The notes under the pieces: generated by a model
Databases searched by the model: none
What the model was told of the DNA's origin: nothing
What the model saw: only the letters and a program-made list of their open reading frames with translations
Program-made: the position numbers and the translations under genes
Part shown: one piece after another, positions 41,424 through 49,771 of the stretch
How the letters are laid out: each line of letters opens with the position of its first letter
Numbering within the stretch: the stretch's first letter is position 1
Source: Streptomyces wedmorensis
GTDB taxonomy: Bacteria; Actinomycetota; Actinomycetes; Streptomycetales; Streptomycetaceae
Assembly: GCF_000716445.1 (NCBI RefSeq)
Contig: NZ_JNWK01000001.1
Coordinates: 259,729 to 323,728, forward strand
DNA: 64,000 nt
Direction of reading: 5' to 3'

Positions 41424-42842
41424 ATGGAAGCTCCGACCCCCCAGTCGGCCGCCGGCCACGGCCCCGGTTCCGGCGGTCAGCATGGTGGCTGGTTCGGGCG
41501 AGGTCACCAGGCGCCGGCCGAACACCGCCGGGCGGCACCGCCGGAAGCCCCGGCTCCCGCGCAACACCGCCGGGCGGCACCGCCGGAAGCCCCGGCTCCC
41601 GCGCAAGACCGCCGGGCGGTACCGCCGAAGGCCCCGTCCGCTGCGGAGCAACACCACACGGCACCGCCGGAAGCCCCGGCTGCTGCGGGGCAACACCACA
41701 CGGCACCGCCGGAGGCTCCCTCCGACGCCGTGCTGTTGCGCCGGACGATGGCCGAGATCGAGCCGATCGCCGACCGCGTCACCTCGTACTTCTACGCCCT
41801 GCTCTTCCTCCGCCACCCCGGGCTGAGGGACCTCTTTCCCGCGGCGATGGACACCCAACGCGACCGCTTGTTCAACGCGTTGCTCACCGCCGCGACCCAC
41901 GCGGACGACACCGCCACGCTGACCACGTACCTGACCCACCTGGGTCGAGGGCACCGGAAGTACGGCACCCTCCCGGAGCACTATCCGGCCGTCGGCGAGG
42001 CCCTGCTCGGCGCCCTCGCCCGCCACGCGCCGCAGAACTGGGGGCCGCGGACCGAGGCCGCCTGGGTGGGCGCGTACACCACGATCTCCCAGATCATGAT
42101 CGACGCGGCGGCCGCGGACGAGCTCCGCGCCCCCGCCTGGTGGCAGGCGGAGGTGGTCGCCCACGACCTGCGCACCCGGGACATCGCGGTCGTCACGGTC
42201 CGGCCCGACGGCCCCTATCCCTTCCGCGCCGGGCAGTACACGACCCTGGAGACCCCCTGGTGGCCGCGGGTCTGGCGGCACTACTCCTTCGCCTCCGCGC
42301 CCCGTTCCGACGGACTGCTGTCCTTCCACGTCAAGGCCGTGCCGGCCGGCTGGGTCTCCACGGCGCTCGTCCACCGCGCCCGCCCCGGCGACGTCATCCG
42401 GCTCGGTCCTCCCGCCGGTTCCATGACCGTGGACCACACCACCGGCAACGGGTTGCTGTGCCTCGGCGGCGGCACCGGCATCGCGCCCATCAAGGCCCTG
42501 GTGGAGGACGTGGCCCGGCACGGGCGACGCCGGTCCGTCGACGTCTTCTACGGCGCGCGCGGCAACCACGGCCTGTACGACATCGACACGATGCTCCGGC
42601 TCCAGCAGACGCACCCCTGGCTCTCGGTCCGTCCCGTCGTGGACGACGACTCCGGCGGCCCGCTGTCCGGCGGACTGCCCGAGGCCGTGCGGGAGGCCGG
42701 CCCGTGGCACACCCACGACGCGTACCTGTCGGGACCGCCCGGAATGATCCGCCGCGGCGTCGACACCCTGGTGGGGATCGGCGTTCCCTCCCACCGCATA
42801 CGGCACGACTCCATCGAGGAACTGGTCGGTGCAACGAGTTGA
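41424..42842 (+). CDS. flavohaemoglobin-like protein with a repeat-rich N-terminal extension
   Basis: The 472-aa protein has an N-terminal low-complexity extension (residues 1-100) of five ~14-residue repeats (HRRAAPPEAPAPAQ and variants). A globin domain follows (about 100-235: EIEPIADRVTSYFYALLFLRHPGLRDLFP, with proximal His in HLGRGHRKYG). Next is an FAD-binding beta barrel (FRAGQYTTLETPWWPRVWRHYSFASAP) and an NAD-binding domain (LLCLGGGTGIAPIKALVED, VFYGARG, YLSGPPGMI). This is the Hmp-type order but as a truncated oxidoreductase class common in actinomycetes. The likely role is NO dioxygenation or oxygen redox. ATG 41424 follows GAGGCAG. Confidence 0.87.
   Translation: MEAPTPQSAAGHGPGSGGQHGGWFGRGHQAPAEHRRAAPPEAPAPAQHRRAAPPEAPAPAQDRRAVPPKAPSAAEQHHTAPPEAPAAAGQHHTAPPEAPSDAVLLRRTMAEIEPIADRVTSYFYALLFLRHPGLRDLFPAAMDTQRDRLFNALLTAATHADDTATLTTYLTHLGRGHRKYGTLPEHYPAVGEALLGALARHAPQNWGPRTEAAWVGAYTTISQIMIDAAAADELRAPAWWQAEVVAHDLRTRDIAVVTVRPDGPYPFRAGQYTTLETPWWPRVWRHYSFASAPRSDGLLSFHVKAVPAGWVSTALVHRARPGDVIRLGPPAGSMTVDHTTGNGLLCLGGGTGIAPIKALVEDVARHGRRRSVDVFYGARGNHGLYDIDTMLRLQQTHPWLSVRPVVDDDSGGPLSGGLPEAVREAGPWHTHDAYLSGPPGMIRRGVDTLVGIGVPSHRIRHDSIEELVGATS
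41519..41722 (+). repeat. 42-nt tandem repeat inside the globin-like gene
   Basis: Units begin near 41520, 41562, 41604, 41646 and 41690. Units 1 and 2 are almost identical (AACACCGCCGGGCGGCACCG core); units 4 and 5 share CAACACCACACGGCACCGCC. They encode HRRAAPPEAPAPAQ-type repeats, keep frame, and probably vary in number between strains. Confidence 0.8.
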
Positions 42843-43693
42843 ACACCTACCCACCGGCCGGGCAGCGGCCGACCGAACCGCCGCGTGTCCGCCCCGGCAG
42901 TGACGGCGAACACCAGGTCCAGCGGCGCATGGGCACGACCGAGCGCGCGGACCGCTTCTACGGCGAGCAGGTCCTCGACCGGCTGAACGACCGCATGCGC
43001 GCGTTCGTGGCCCGGCAGGAGATGTTCTTCCTCGCGACCGCCGACCGGCACGGCGCGTGCGACAACACCTTCCGAGCCGGCCCGCCCGGCTTCCTCCACG
43101 TCCTGGACGCCACCACGCTCGCCTACCCCGAGTACCGGGGCAACGGCGTCCACGCCAGCCTGGGCAACATCGAGGAGAACCCCCAAGTCGGCCTGCTCAT
43201 GGTCGACTTCCTCCGGGACCGCGTCGGACTCCACGTCAACGGCAGGGCCGCCGTCGTCGCCGACGCCGAGATCCGCCGCGCCCACCCCCGGCTCCCGGCC
43301 GACCAGGTGCCCGGCAGGAAGGCCCTGGTGTGGGTGGTGACCAGCGTCGAAGAGGCGTACATCCACTGCGCCAAGCACATCCCCCACCTTCAGAAGGCCC
43401 CCGCCCGCGGCACCGGCCGCCCCTGGGGAACCGACGACGCCAAGCGCAAAGGCGGCGACTTCTTCGGAGCCGCCGCCGAAGCACCCCAGCGCGGCGCCTA
43501 CCTGCCCCCGCCCCGCCCCGACGCCACCCCATGGCGACCCGATGCCACCCCATGGCGGGCCGAGGCCGAGCAGGCACTGGCGAGGGCCGCGCGGTACGCC
43601 CGTGCCGGATCCGGCACCGTCGCCGGGGCGGAGGCAGGGGCGGCAGGTGCGGAGGCGTTCAGCGGCTGGTTCACCAGAAGCGCCCCCGCCTGA
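42839..43693 (+). CDS. PPOX-fold (pyridoxamine 5'-phosphate oxidase-like) protein
   Basis: A TTG at 42839 overlaps the globin-like stop (TTGA); ATG 42929 (MGTTERADRFYGEQVL) is an alternative start with more typical family alignment. The domain covers AFVARQEMFFLATADRHGACDNTFRAGPPGFLHVLDATTLAYPEYRGNG, then NPQVGLLMVDFLRDRVGLHVNGRAAVV and VVTSVEEAYIHCAKHIPHL. This is the flavin- or haem-binding split barrel seen beside oxidoreductases. A Pro/Ala-rich tail with a DATPWRPDATPWR repeat is appended. It likely cooperates with the globin-type oxidoreductase in one operon. Confidence 0.8.
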   Translation: MNTYPPAGQRPTEPPRVRPGSDGEHQVQRRMGTTERADRFYGEQVLDRLNDRMRAFVARQEMFFLATADRHGACDNTFRAGPPGFLHVLDATTLAYPEYRGNGVHASLGNIEENPQVGLLMVDFLRDRVGLHVNGRAAVVADAEIRRAHPRLPADQVPGRKALVWVVTSVEEAYIHCAKHIPHLQKAPARGTGRPWGTDDAKRKGGDFFGAAAEAPQRGAYLPPPRPDATPWRPDATPWRAEAEQALARAARYARAGSGTVAGAEAGAAGAEAFSGWFTRSAPA

Positions 43694-43829
43694 CCGCCGG
43701 GCCGGGGCCACCCTCCCGCCTCGGCCGTCAGCCTCCCTCGCTCGCCTTCCTCACCTCCCCGTCTCCCCGGCCCCGCTCACGTGGCCGCCCTCGCTCCTGA
43801 GCCGGTCGACGGTGACCGCCGGGTCGGCG

Positions 43830-44255
43830 ACCGTACGGGAGGCAGAGGTCGCGGGCGGGCGGGCCGTACAGGGGCTCGATCGCGTCGAGGTCGGCGACGA
43901 GGAACACGGCGAAGCCGGCACCCTCGAAGACGGCCCGGTTGTGCGCGGCGTGGACCCCCGTGTCGAGCGTCGCCCCCTCGGCGAGGGTGACCAGCGCGTG
44001 TTCCCGAGGGTCGAGGTAGTACGTGCCGGCCGTGAGACCGGATACCGCGCCCTCCTCCACGTACAGGTACGTCTGCACCGGGTGGAGGCCGCCGCCCGAC
44101 GGGTAGCGGCACTTGGCGAGCCCGTCGACGTCCTCCTGGCGCAGTGCGTCCAGGCAGTCGGCGAGTTCCGCGAGGGCGATCGGACCGGCGAGGAACGACC
44201 GGGCGCCGCGTCGCCGCGAAGGCTCGCCCGATCCCCTCGGCAGGACGACCCGTAC
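43830..44255 (-). pseudogene. remnant of SagB-type / indigoidine-synthetase oxidation domain
   Basis: About 140 residues in one frame match a SagB-like FMN dehydrogenase domain: RGARSFLAGPIALAELADCLDALRQ, then KCRYPSGGGLHPVQTYLYV, LTAGTYYLDPREHALVTL, AVFEGAGFAVFLVADLDAIEPLYGPPARDLCL. This resembles the oxidation domain of indigoidine-type synthetases. Homology ends after ARDLCL where the frame runs into unrelated residues, and no start or upstream part is found before the divergent AlkD-like gene. Both ends are missing, so it is gene debris. The missing C-terminal part would be needed to complete the flavin site. Confidence 0.65.
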
Positions 44256-44334
44256 CGCCCCGGCCGGCCCCGTACCGCACCTGCCCGAACCGCGTCGTAC
44301 GCTGAATCCCGCACAGGACGGACGGGAGGCAGAG

Positions 44335-45000
44335 GTGGCCGGGACGGCGTTGGCCGAGGTGATGGCCGAGCTGGCCGCGCTCGAGGACCCGAAGGCGCGC
44401 GCCGTGAACGAGCGGCACGGCGACGACCACGGTGTGAACCTCGGCAGGCTCCGCGCGCTCGCGAAGCGGCTGAAGACGCAGCAGGACCTCGCCTGCGAAC
44501 TGTGGGACACGGACGACACGGCGGCGCGCCTGCTCGCCCTCCTCGTCTGCCGGCCGAAGGCCTTCGAGCGCGACCGGCTCGACGCCATGGTGCGCGAGGC
44601 ACGCACCCCCAAGGTCCACGACTGGCTCGTGAACTACGTGGTGAAGAAGAACCCGCACGCCGAGGAACTCCGCGTCGCCTGGTCCGCCGACCCCGACCCC
44701 GTGGTCGCGAGCGCAGGCTGGGCACTCACCACCGAACGCGTGGCCAGGAAGCCCGAGGGCCTCGACCTCCCGGGGCTGCTCGACGTCATCGAGGCGGACA
44801 TGAAGGAGGCCCCGGACCGCCTCCAGTGGGCGATGAACCACTGCCTGGCCCGGATCGGCATCGACCACCCCGAACACCGCACGCGCGCGATCGCCATCGG
44901 CGAGCGCCTGGAGGTGCTCAAGGACTACCCGACCTCGCCGGGCTGCACCTCCCCGTTCGCGCCCGTGTGGATCACGGAGATGGTCCGCCGGCAGCGGTGA
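44335..45000 (+). CDS. AlkD-like DNA alkylation repair protein
   Basis: The 221-aa protein starts at GTG with GACGGGAGG upstream. It is all-helical with HEAT-like repeats: HGDDHGVNLGRLRALAKRLKTQQDLACELWDTDDTAARLLALLVCRP, KVHDWLVNYVVKKNP, WALTTERVARKPEG, and NHCLARIGIDHPEHRTRAIAIGERL. These match the AlkD glycosylase family that removes bulky or cationic alkyl bases. The alkB remnant 700 bp downstream suggests a former alkylation-repair neighbourhood. Confidence 0.85.
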   Translation: MAGTALAEVMAELAALEDPKARAVNERHGDDHGVNLGRLRALAKRLKTQQDLACELWDTDDTAARLLALLVCRPKAFERDRLDAMVREARTPKVHDWLVNYVVKKNPHAEELRVAWSADPDPVVASAGWALTTERVARKPEGLDLPGLLDVIEADMKEAPDRLQWAMNHCLARIGIDHPEHRTRAIAIGERLEVLKDYPTSPGCTSPFAPVWITEMVRRQR

Positions 45001-45043
45001 ATATTCCGTACCGCGCCGGTCGGCGGACGTGCAGACTCGCCCC

Positions 45044-45661
45044 ATGGGAGACATGACGGCGTTCCACGACGAGATCAGCGGCTGGGCGGCAGGCGGTTCC
45101 GGTGACACCGCGAGGGACCTGGCCGCGAGCCTGGAACTGCGCACCGCCGTGCTCCTGGAGGGCCCGAGCGACCTCGCGGCCGTGGAGACGCTCGCCGCCC
45201 GGCGGGGCCGGGACCTCGCCGCCGAGGGCGTGTGCGTCGTCTCGATGGGCGGGGCGATGAACGTCGCCCGGTACGCCTCGCTGCTCGGCCCGCCCGGACT
45301 CGGCCTCCGCCTGACCGGACTCTGCGACGCCCGCGAGCAGCCCTACTACGACCGCGGCCTGCGACGCGCCGGCGCGTCCCCCGAGGACGTCTTCGTCTGC
45401 ACGGCGGACCTGGAGGACGAACTCATCCGCACCCTCGGCCCGCCCGCCGTCGAGGAGATCATCCGCGTCGAGGGGGACCTCCGCCCCTGGCAGACCTTCC
45501 TCCACCAGCCCGCCCAGTACGGCCGCCCCCGCCACCAGCAGCTGCGCCGCTTCCTCGGCACCAAGAAGGGCCGCAAGATCCGCTACGGCACCCTCCTGGT
45601 GGAGGCCCTCGACCCGACCCGCCCCCCGGCCCCCCTCGACGACCTCCTGGGCAGCCTCTGA
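45044..45661 (+). CDS. stand-alone TOPRIM-domain protein (OLD nuclease-like)
   Basis: The 205-aa protein begins MGDMTAFHDEI (ATG 45044). Its TOPRIM core has the catalytic Glu in AVLLEGPSDLAAVETLAARRG, a strand GVCVVSMGGAMNVARYASLLGP, and the acidic motif LTGLCDAREQPYYDRGL. The C-terminal half (EDELIRTLGPPAVEEIIRVEGD...QLRRFLGTKKGRKIRYGTLL) is helical. It resembles the TOPRIM part of OLD-family ATP-dependent endonucleases but without the ATPase. It may act as a small nuclease or a nucleotide-binding factor. It is 43 nt after the AlkD-like gene and may be co-transcribed with it. Confidence 0.8.
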   Translation: MGDMTAFHDEISGWAAGGSGDTARDLAASLELRTAVLLEGPSDLAAVETLAARRGRDLAAEGVCVVSMGGAMNVARYASLLGPPGLGLRLTGLCDAREQPYYDRGLRRAGASPEDVFVCTADLEDELIRTLGPPAVEEIIRVEGDLRPWQTFLHQPAQYGRPRHQQLRRFLGTKKGRKIRYGTLLVEALDPTRPPAPLDDLLGSL

Positions 45662-45718
45662 GCCCCGCGGACGTCGCCGGCCACCCCGCCGGACTGGATT
45701 CGCTCACGCGTTCGGTTC

Positions 45719-45907
45719 ATGGGTCACGCTCGACCCGTGACCGCAGCACGACACGACCTGCCGGGACTCCAGGGATCCCTGTTCGACCAGGGCGAAGACA
45801 TCCGCTTCGGTCCACTGGACGGGATCCGGCGGACCGGGCTGGACGGTGGCGTGTGGATCGACCACCTTTCCGGGTGGCTGCACGGCGCCGACGCGCTGTT
45901 CGAGGAG
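45719..45907 (+). pseudogene. alkB: AlkB-type dioxygenase, N-terminal fragment
   Basis: The first ~63 residues (LQGSLFDQGEDIRFGPLDGIRRTGLDGGVWIDHLSGWLHGADALFEE) match the start of actinomycete AlkB-like Fe(II)/2-oxoglutarate dioxygenases. Then sequence homology stops and the frame enters the back of a 5'-nucleotidase remnant on the other strand. All metal- and 2-oxoglutarate-binding residues lie in the missing ~140 residues. The break is at about 45900-45908. It cannot be an active enzyme. Confidence 0.65.
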
Positions 45908-46679
45908 CCGGGGGAGCGGCCGGGGAGGTCGCCGAGGTGGTGGTCTCCAGGTGGGTGACCAGGGTGTTCAGGTCGGTGACCTCGCCGCCTTCGCGGGCGG
46001 TGATGTCGCCGAAGACGGTGAAGCCGTTGCCGCCGTTGGCGAGGAACTCGTCCGGGGCCACCTTGTGGGTGGTGTCGGGGGACAGCGGCCGGCCGTCGAT
46101 CCGTACCGTGTCCGCGAGGAGGCGGTCGGCGCCGGTGCGGCTCATGTCGACGGAGTGGGCGAGTTGCTCGGAGAGCCGGAGGAAGCGCGGGCTGTCCGCG
46201 TTCGCGCCGGTGAACTGCTGCCGCAGCGCGGTCAGGAGCTGGGGCCCGGTGACCGGCAGGACCCACAGCGGGCTCTCGAAGGGCTGGACCCGGTACGCGT
46301 CGGCGTAGGTGACGGCGCCTCCGTCGTGGAACACGAGGTCGGCCCGCATGCTGCCGGGGTTCATGAGGGCCAGGTCGGCGCCCTGGGGGACGAGGCGGCG
46401 ATGCCCGGCCGGGTCGTTCACCGTGCACTCGTAGGAGAAGTGGGAGTGGCCGCTGACGATCAGGTCGACCGCGGGCACCGCCCGCTCGGCGATCTCCTTG
46501 ATCCGCCCGCCGAGCTTGGCGCCGGGGCTGCCGTCGTCACAGCCCGCCCCGGCCTGGCCCTTGACCGACTCGCCCTCGTGGATGAGCACGACCTGCGCAC
46601 GCACGCCCTGCCGGGTCAGCTCCCGCGAGTAGCGTTCGGTGACCGGCAGTTCGTCGTGGAACTCGACGTCCCGGGTCCG
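45903..46679 (-). pseudogene. 5'-nucleotidase family enzyme, internal and C-terminal fragment
   Basis: About 257 codons without a natural start resemble the latter half of a secreted 5'-nucleotidase: TRDVEFHDELPVTERYSREL, VVLIHEGESVKGQ, DLIVSGHSHFSYECTV (metal-binding His), then the substrate-binding domain with MNPGSMRADLVF, YRVQPFESPLWVLPVTGPQLL and FLANGGNGFTVFGD. The 5' end abuts the stop codon of the Tap-type peptidase gene in the same frame, and the 3' end breaks into the alkB fragment. The first metal-binding motifs and the signal peptide are missing, so it is a remnant. Confidence 0.75.
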
Positions 46680-48377
46680 TCAGCAGGTGGTCCCGGCGGG
46701 GACCGTCCTGAGATCGATGAGGTAGTCGTCCACGTGCCGCGTGACGCAGGAGTTGCTGCGGCCGTACGCGGTGTGTCCGAATCCTTCGTAGGTCAGGAGC
46801 GCCCCGCCCGGGAACTGCGAGGCCAGGCTCGCCGCCTCCTCGTACGGAGTGGCCGCGTCGCCGGTGGTGCCGACCACCAGGACCGGGGGGACGCCCGGGG
46901 CGCTGACGCGGTGCGGCTTGCGGGTCGTCGTGGGCCAGTCCTTGCAGGTGAGGGCCGCGGTCACGGTCGAGGTGCCGTAGCGGCCCGCGGCCTCGTCGGC
47001 GCGGGCGAGGGCCTTCCAGTACGCCTCGACGTCGCGCGGGTGCGGGACGTCGAAGCAGTTGACGGCCTGGAGTGCCGCGTCGCTGTTGTCGGCAGGGGTC
47101 TCGGTGCCGGGCCCGTCGGTGTCACCCGGGCCGTCCGGGGTGGCACCGGATTCCGCGTCCTCGTCGGTCGCCGGCGCCGGGTCCTCGGCCCCCGCCAGCC
47201 GGGCCAGCTTCGTGCCGTCGCCGCGGCCCGCGTCGGCCAGGGCCTCCGAGAGGGACTTCCACTGGGCTTCGGGGGTGTACATGGACAGGACGAGCGCGTC
47301 GAGCAGGGTGCTCGCGTCGGCGCCGTACGCGTCGCCGTCGACGGGCAGCGGATCGCGCGCGGTCTTCCGGAACAGGCCCTCGATGAGCGTGCGTATCTCC
47401 TCGGGGGTGCTGCCGGGGCAGCTGTCCCCGGCCACCTCCGCGCACGAGGCGATGTAGTCGTCGACGGCCCGCCGGAACCCCAGGCCCTGGCTCACGGCCC
47501 GCTGGGACCAGTCGAGGGCGGGGTCGACGGCTCCGTCGAGGACCATGGCACGGACCCGGCGCGGGAACTGCTCGGCGTACGCGGTGCCCAGACTCGTTCC
47601 GTACGACCAGCCGAGATAGGTGAGCCGGGACTCCCCGAGGGCCGCCCGCAGCACGTCCATGTCCCGGGCGACGTCCTCCGTGCCGACGTGCCGCAGGATG
47701 CCCGTGCTCGCCTTCGCGCAGGCGTCGGCCTCCCGCTTCGCTTCCGCGAGCACGTCGGCGCGCTCCGTCTCGCTCCTCGGGAAGAACGGATCCGCCGCGG
47801 CCGCGCCGGTCTCCTCCGGGGCCGATTCCTCCGGGGCGGTCTTCTCCGGGGTCGTCCCGTCCGACGTCGGGCCGGTCGCCGCGTCCGTGGGTTCCTCGTT
47901 CTTCCCGCAGGTCAGGGCGGGTGAGCTGCCGCCGACACCGCGCGGGTCGAAGGAGACGACGTCGAAGCGGGCGCGGACCTTCGGAGTGAACGACTCGGCC
48001 ATGCCCTCTTCCAGGAGGGACTGCACGCCGGATCCGCCGGGCCCGCCGGGGTTCGCGATGACCGCACCGATCCGTTCGGCGGTCCCGGTCGTGGCGGCTC
48101 GCGCGACGGGCAGGACGAACGTCCTGCCGTTCGCCGGGTGCGCGTAGTCCATCGGGACGGTGAGGTCGGCGCACTGGAGGGCCCCGCAGGCCGTCCACTT
48201 CAGTTTCTGCCCGTAGAAGGCCTTCAGATCGGCCCGGGTGGCGGGATCGACGGGGCCGGCCGGCCCCTGCGACCGGGCCGGAGCGGGGGCCGGGGCCGTG
48301 GTGCAGGCGGCCAGGGCGGTGGCGCCGACGACGGCGAGGGCTACGGCGAGGGCGGGGCGGCGGACAGCGCGGATCAC
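46680..48377 (-). CDS. secreted Tap-type serine aminopeptidase lipoprotein
   Basis: The 565-aa precursor has a lipobox (ATALAAC) and an alpha/beta-hydrolase peptidase fold of the S33 tripeptidyl aminopeptidase type: WTACGALQCADLTVPMDYA, VIANPGGPGGSGV, FDVVSFDPRGVGGSSP, nucleophile Ser in GWSYGTS, Asp in VVGTTGDAATPYE, His in GFGHTAYG, and Cys residues in the C-terminal NSCVTRHVDDYL. Two acidic low-complexity insertions (about 165-200 and 385-410) are unusual. It trims tripeptides or larger substrates outside the cell. It lies behind a two-component system on the same strand but 74 nt away. Confidence 0.88.
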   Translation of the reverse strand: MIRAVRRPALAVALAVVGATALAACTTAPAPAPARSQGPAGPVDPATRADLKAFYGQKLKWTACGALQCADLTVPMDYAHPANGRTFVLPVARAATTGTAERIGAVIANPGGPGGSGVQSLLEEGMAESFTPKVRARFDVVSFDPRGVGGSSPALTCGKNEEPTDAATGPTSDGTTPEKTAPEESAPEETGAAAADPFFPRSETERADVLAEAKREADACAKASTGILRHVGTEDVARDMDVLRAALGESRLTYLGWSYGTSLGTAYAEQFPRRVRAMVLDGAVDPALDWSQRAVSQGLGFRRAVDDYIASCAEVAGDSCPGSTPEEIRTLIEGLFRKTARDPLPVDGDAYGADASTLLDALVLSMYTPEAQWKSLSEALADAGRGDGTKLARLAGAEDPAPATDEDAESGATPDGPGDTDGPGTETPADNSDAALQAVNCFDVPHPRDVEAYWKALARADEAAGRYGTSTVTAALTCKDWPTTTRKPHRVSAPGVPPVLVVGTTGDAATPYEEAASLASQFPGGALLTYEGFGHTAYGRSNSCVTRHVDDYLIDLRTVPAGTTC

Positions 48378-48451
48378 AGCGGGGCTCCCATGTTCGGTTC
48401 ACGGGGGAGCTTGCCGGGCCGATGCTGAGGATTTGATGAGGAGCGGACGCG

Positions 48452-49771
48452 TCAGGGCGCGGCGGGCAGGCGCAGGACGAAGCGGGCGCCGCCGAGGTCA
48501 CCGCGGTCGGCGGTGAGCGTGCCGCCGTGCGCGTGCGCCACCCAGGACGCGATGGAGAGCCCGAGGCCGGTGGAGCCCGCCCCGCTGCGGAACCGCTCGA
48601 AGAGCGCGCCCGCTACCTCCGGCGGCAGTCCCGGTCCGGCGTCCTCGACCGTCACGGACCCGTCCCGGCCGACGCCGATCCGCACCTCGGCGGGCACCCC
48701 GGGGAGGTGCCCGTGGACGAGGGCGTTGCCGAGCAGGTTGGCCACGGCCCTGCGGACGAGATCGGGGTCGGCGTCCACGACGCTCTCCTCCGCCGTGACC
48801 GTCACCCGGTGACCCTCGACCGGGGCCTCCGCGACCACCGCCTCCACCAGCTGGTCGAGCCGCAGCGGCTCCCGGGCGAGCGTGGCCGTGCCGGACATGA
48901 GCCGGGCCCTGGTCAGCAGCCCGTCGACCAGACGACCCATGCCCTCGGCCAGTCGCAGCGTCCGTTTCAGTACGTCGGTGCTGTCCGTCTCGCCCCGCAG
49001 CGCGGTCTCGGCCAGGGTGCGCAGCGACGCGGCCGGGGTCCGGAGGTCGTGGGCGGCGTCGGCGAGGAACGCCTCCTGCTGGCCGAGCACGGAGAGCGCC
49101 GGCCGGACGGCCCGCCCGGACAGCAGATGGCCCACGGCCGCGGAGACGGCCACGAGCAGCGCGCAGCCGGCCGTCACCAGCCAGAGCAGCCGGCGGTGAT
49201 CGGCCGCCTGGTCGGACGTCGCCGTCATCGTCACCACGGCGCCCTGCGGCGGATCACCCTCACCCGCGTCCGGGGCGAAGAAGGGCATCGCGAACAGCCG
49301 GACCGGTTCGCCGTCCGTCGCCCGCCGGTCGAAGGCCGCCGCGTCCCCGGCGCGTACGGCCGCGGCCGCCACCGCCCGTACGTCCGCGGCCGGAACGGAC
49401 AGACAGGGCCGGGCCGGAGCGTGCTCCACGACCAGACGGGGATCCCCGGTCCCGGCCGCCGAAGGCGCCACGGACAGCACCGAGAGCGGCGGACAGCCGG
49501 TGCCCATCGTCTCGACCAGCGCGTTCGTGTCGAGCCGGCCGTCCTCCTCGGTCTCCAGGAGGCCGATCGCCCAACTGGTGTCGCCGTCCATCGTCCGGTC
49601 CAGCTGGTCGCGCCAGCGCGCGTCGTCGCTGCGTACGGCGAAGGCGGCCATGGCCACGAGCCCCACGGCACTGGTCAGCGCGAACAGCGCGGTGGTCCGC
49701 CGCCGCAGCCGCCGCACCCGCTCCGTCGGGGTGAGCGCCCGCGACCCGCGCTCACCGGTGGGACGCCTCAC
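48452..49771 (-). CDS. sensor histidine kinase
   Basis: The 439-aa protein has a membrane helix at about 27-47, an extracytoplasmic sensor segment (about 50-190), a second helix (LVTAGCALLVAVSAAVG), a short linker in place of a clear HAMP, and an H-box EAFLADAAHDLRTPAASLRTLAETAL with the phospho-histidine. The ATPase part has the N-box VRRAVANLLGNALVHG, G1 VEDAGPGLP and G2 STGLGLSIASWVAHAHGG. Its ATG overlaps the response regulator stop (ATGA). It phosphorylates that regulator. Confidence 0.9.
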   Translation of the reverse strand: MRRPTGERGSRALTPTERVRRLRRRTTALFALTSAVGLVAMAAFAVRSDDARWRDQLDRTMDGDTSWAIGLLETEEDGRLDTNALVETMGTGCPPLSVLSVAPSAAGTGDPRLVVEHAPARPCLSVPAADVRAVAAAAVRAGDAAAFDRRATDGEPVRLFAMPFFAPDAGEGDPPQGAVVTMTATSDQAADHRRLLWLVTAGCALLVAVSAAVGHLLSGRAVRPALSVLGQQEAFLADAAHDLRTPAASLRTLAETALRGETDSTDVLKRTLRLAEGMGRLVDGLLTRARLMSGTATLAREPLRLDQLVEAVVAEAPVEGHRVTVTAEESVVDADPDLVRRAVANLLGNALVHGHLPGVPAEVRIGVGRDGSVTVEDAGPGLPPEVAGALFERFRSGAGSTGLGLSIASWVAHAHGGTLTADRGDLGGARFVLRLPAAP

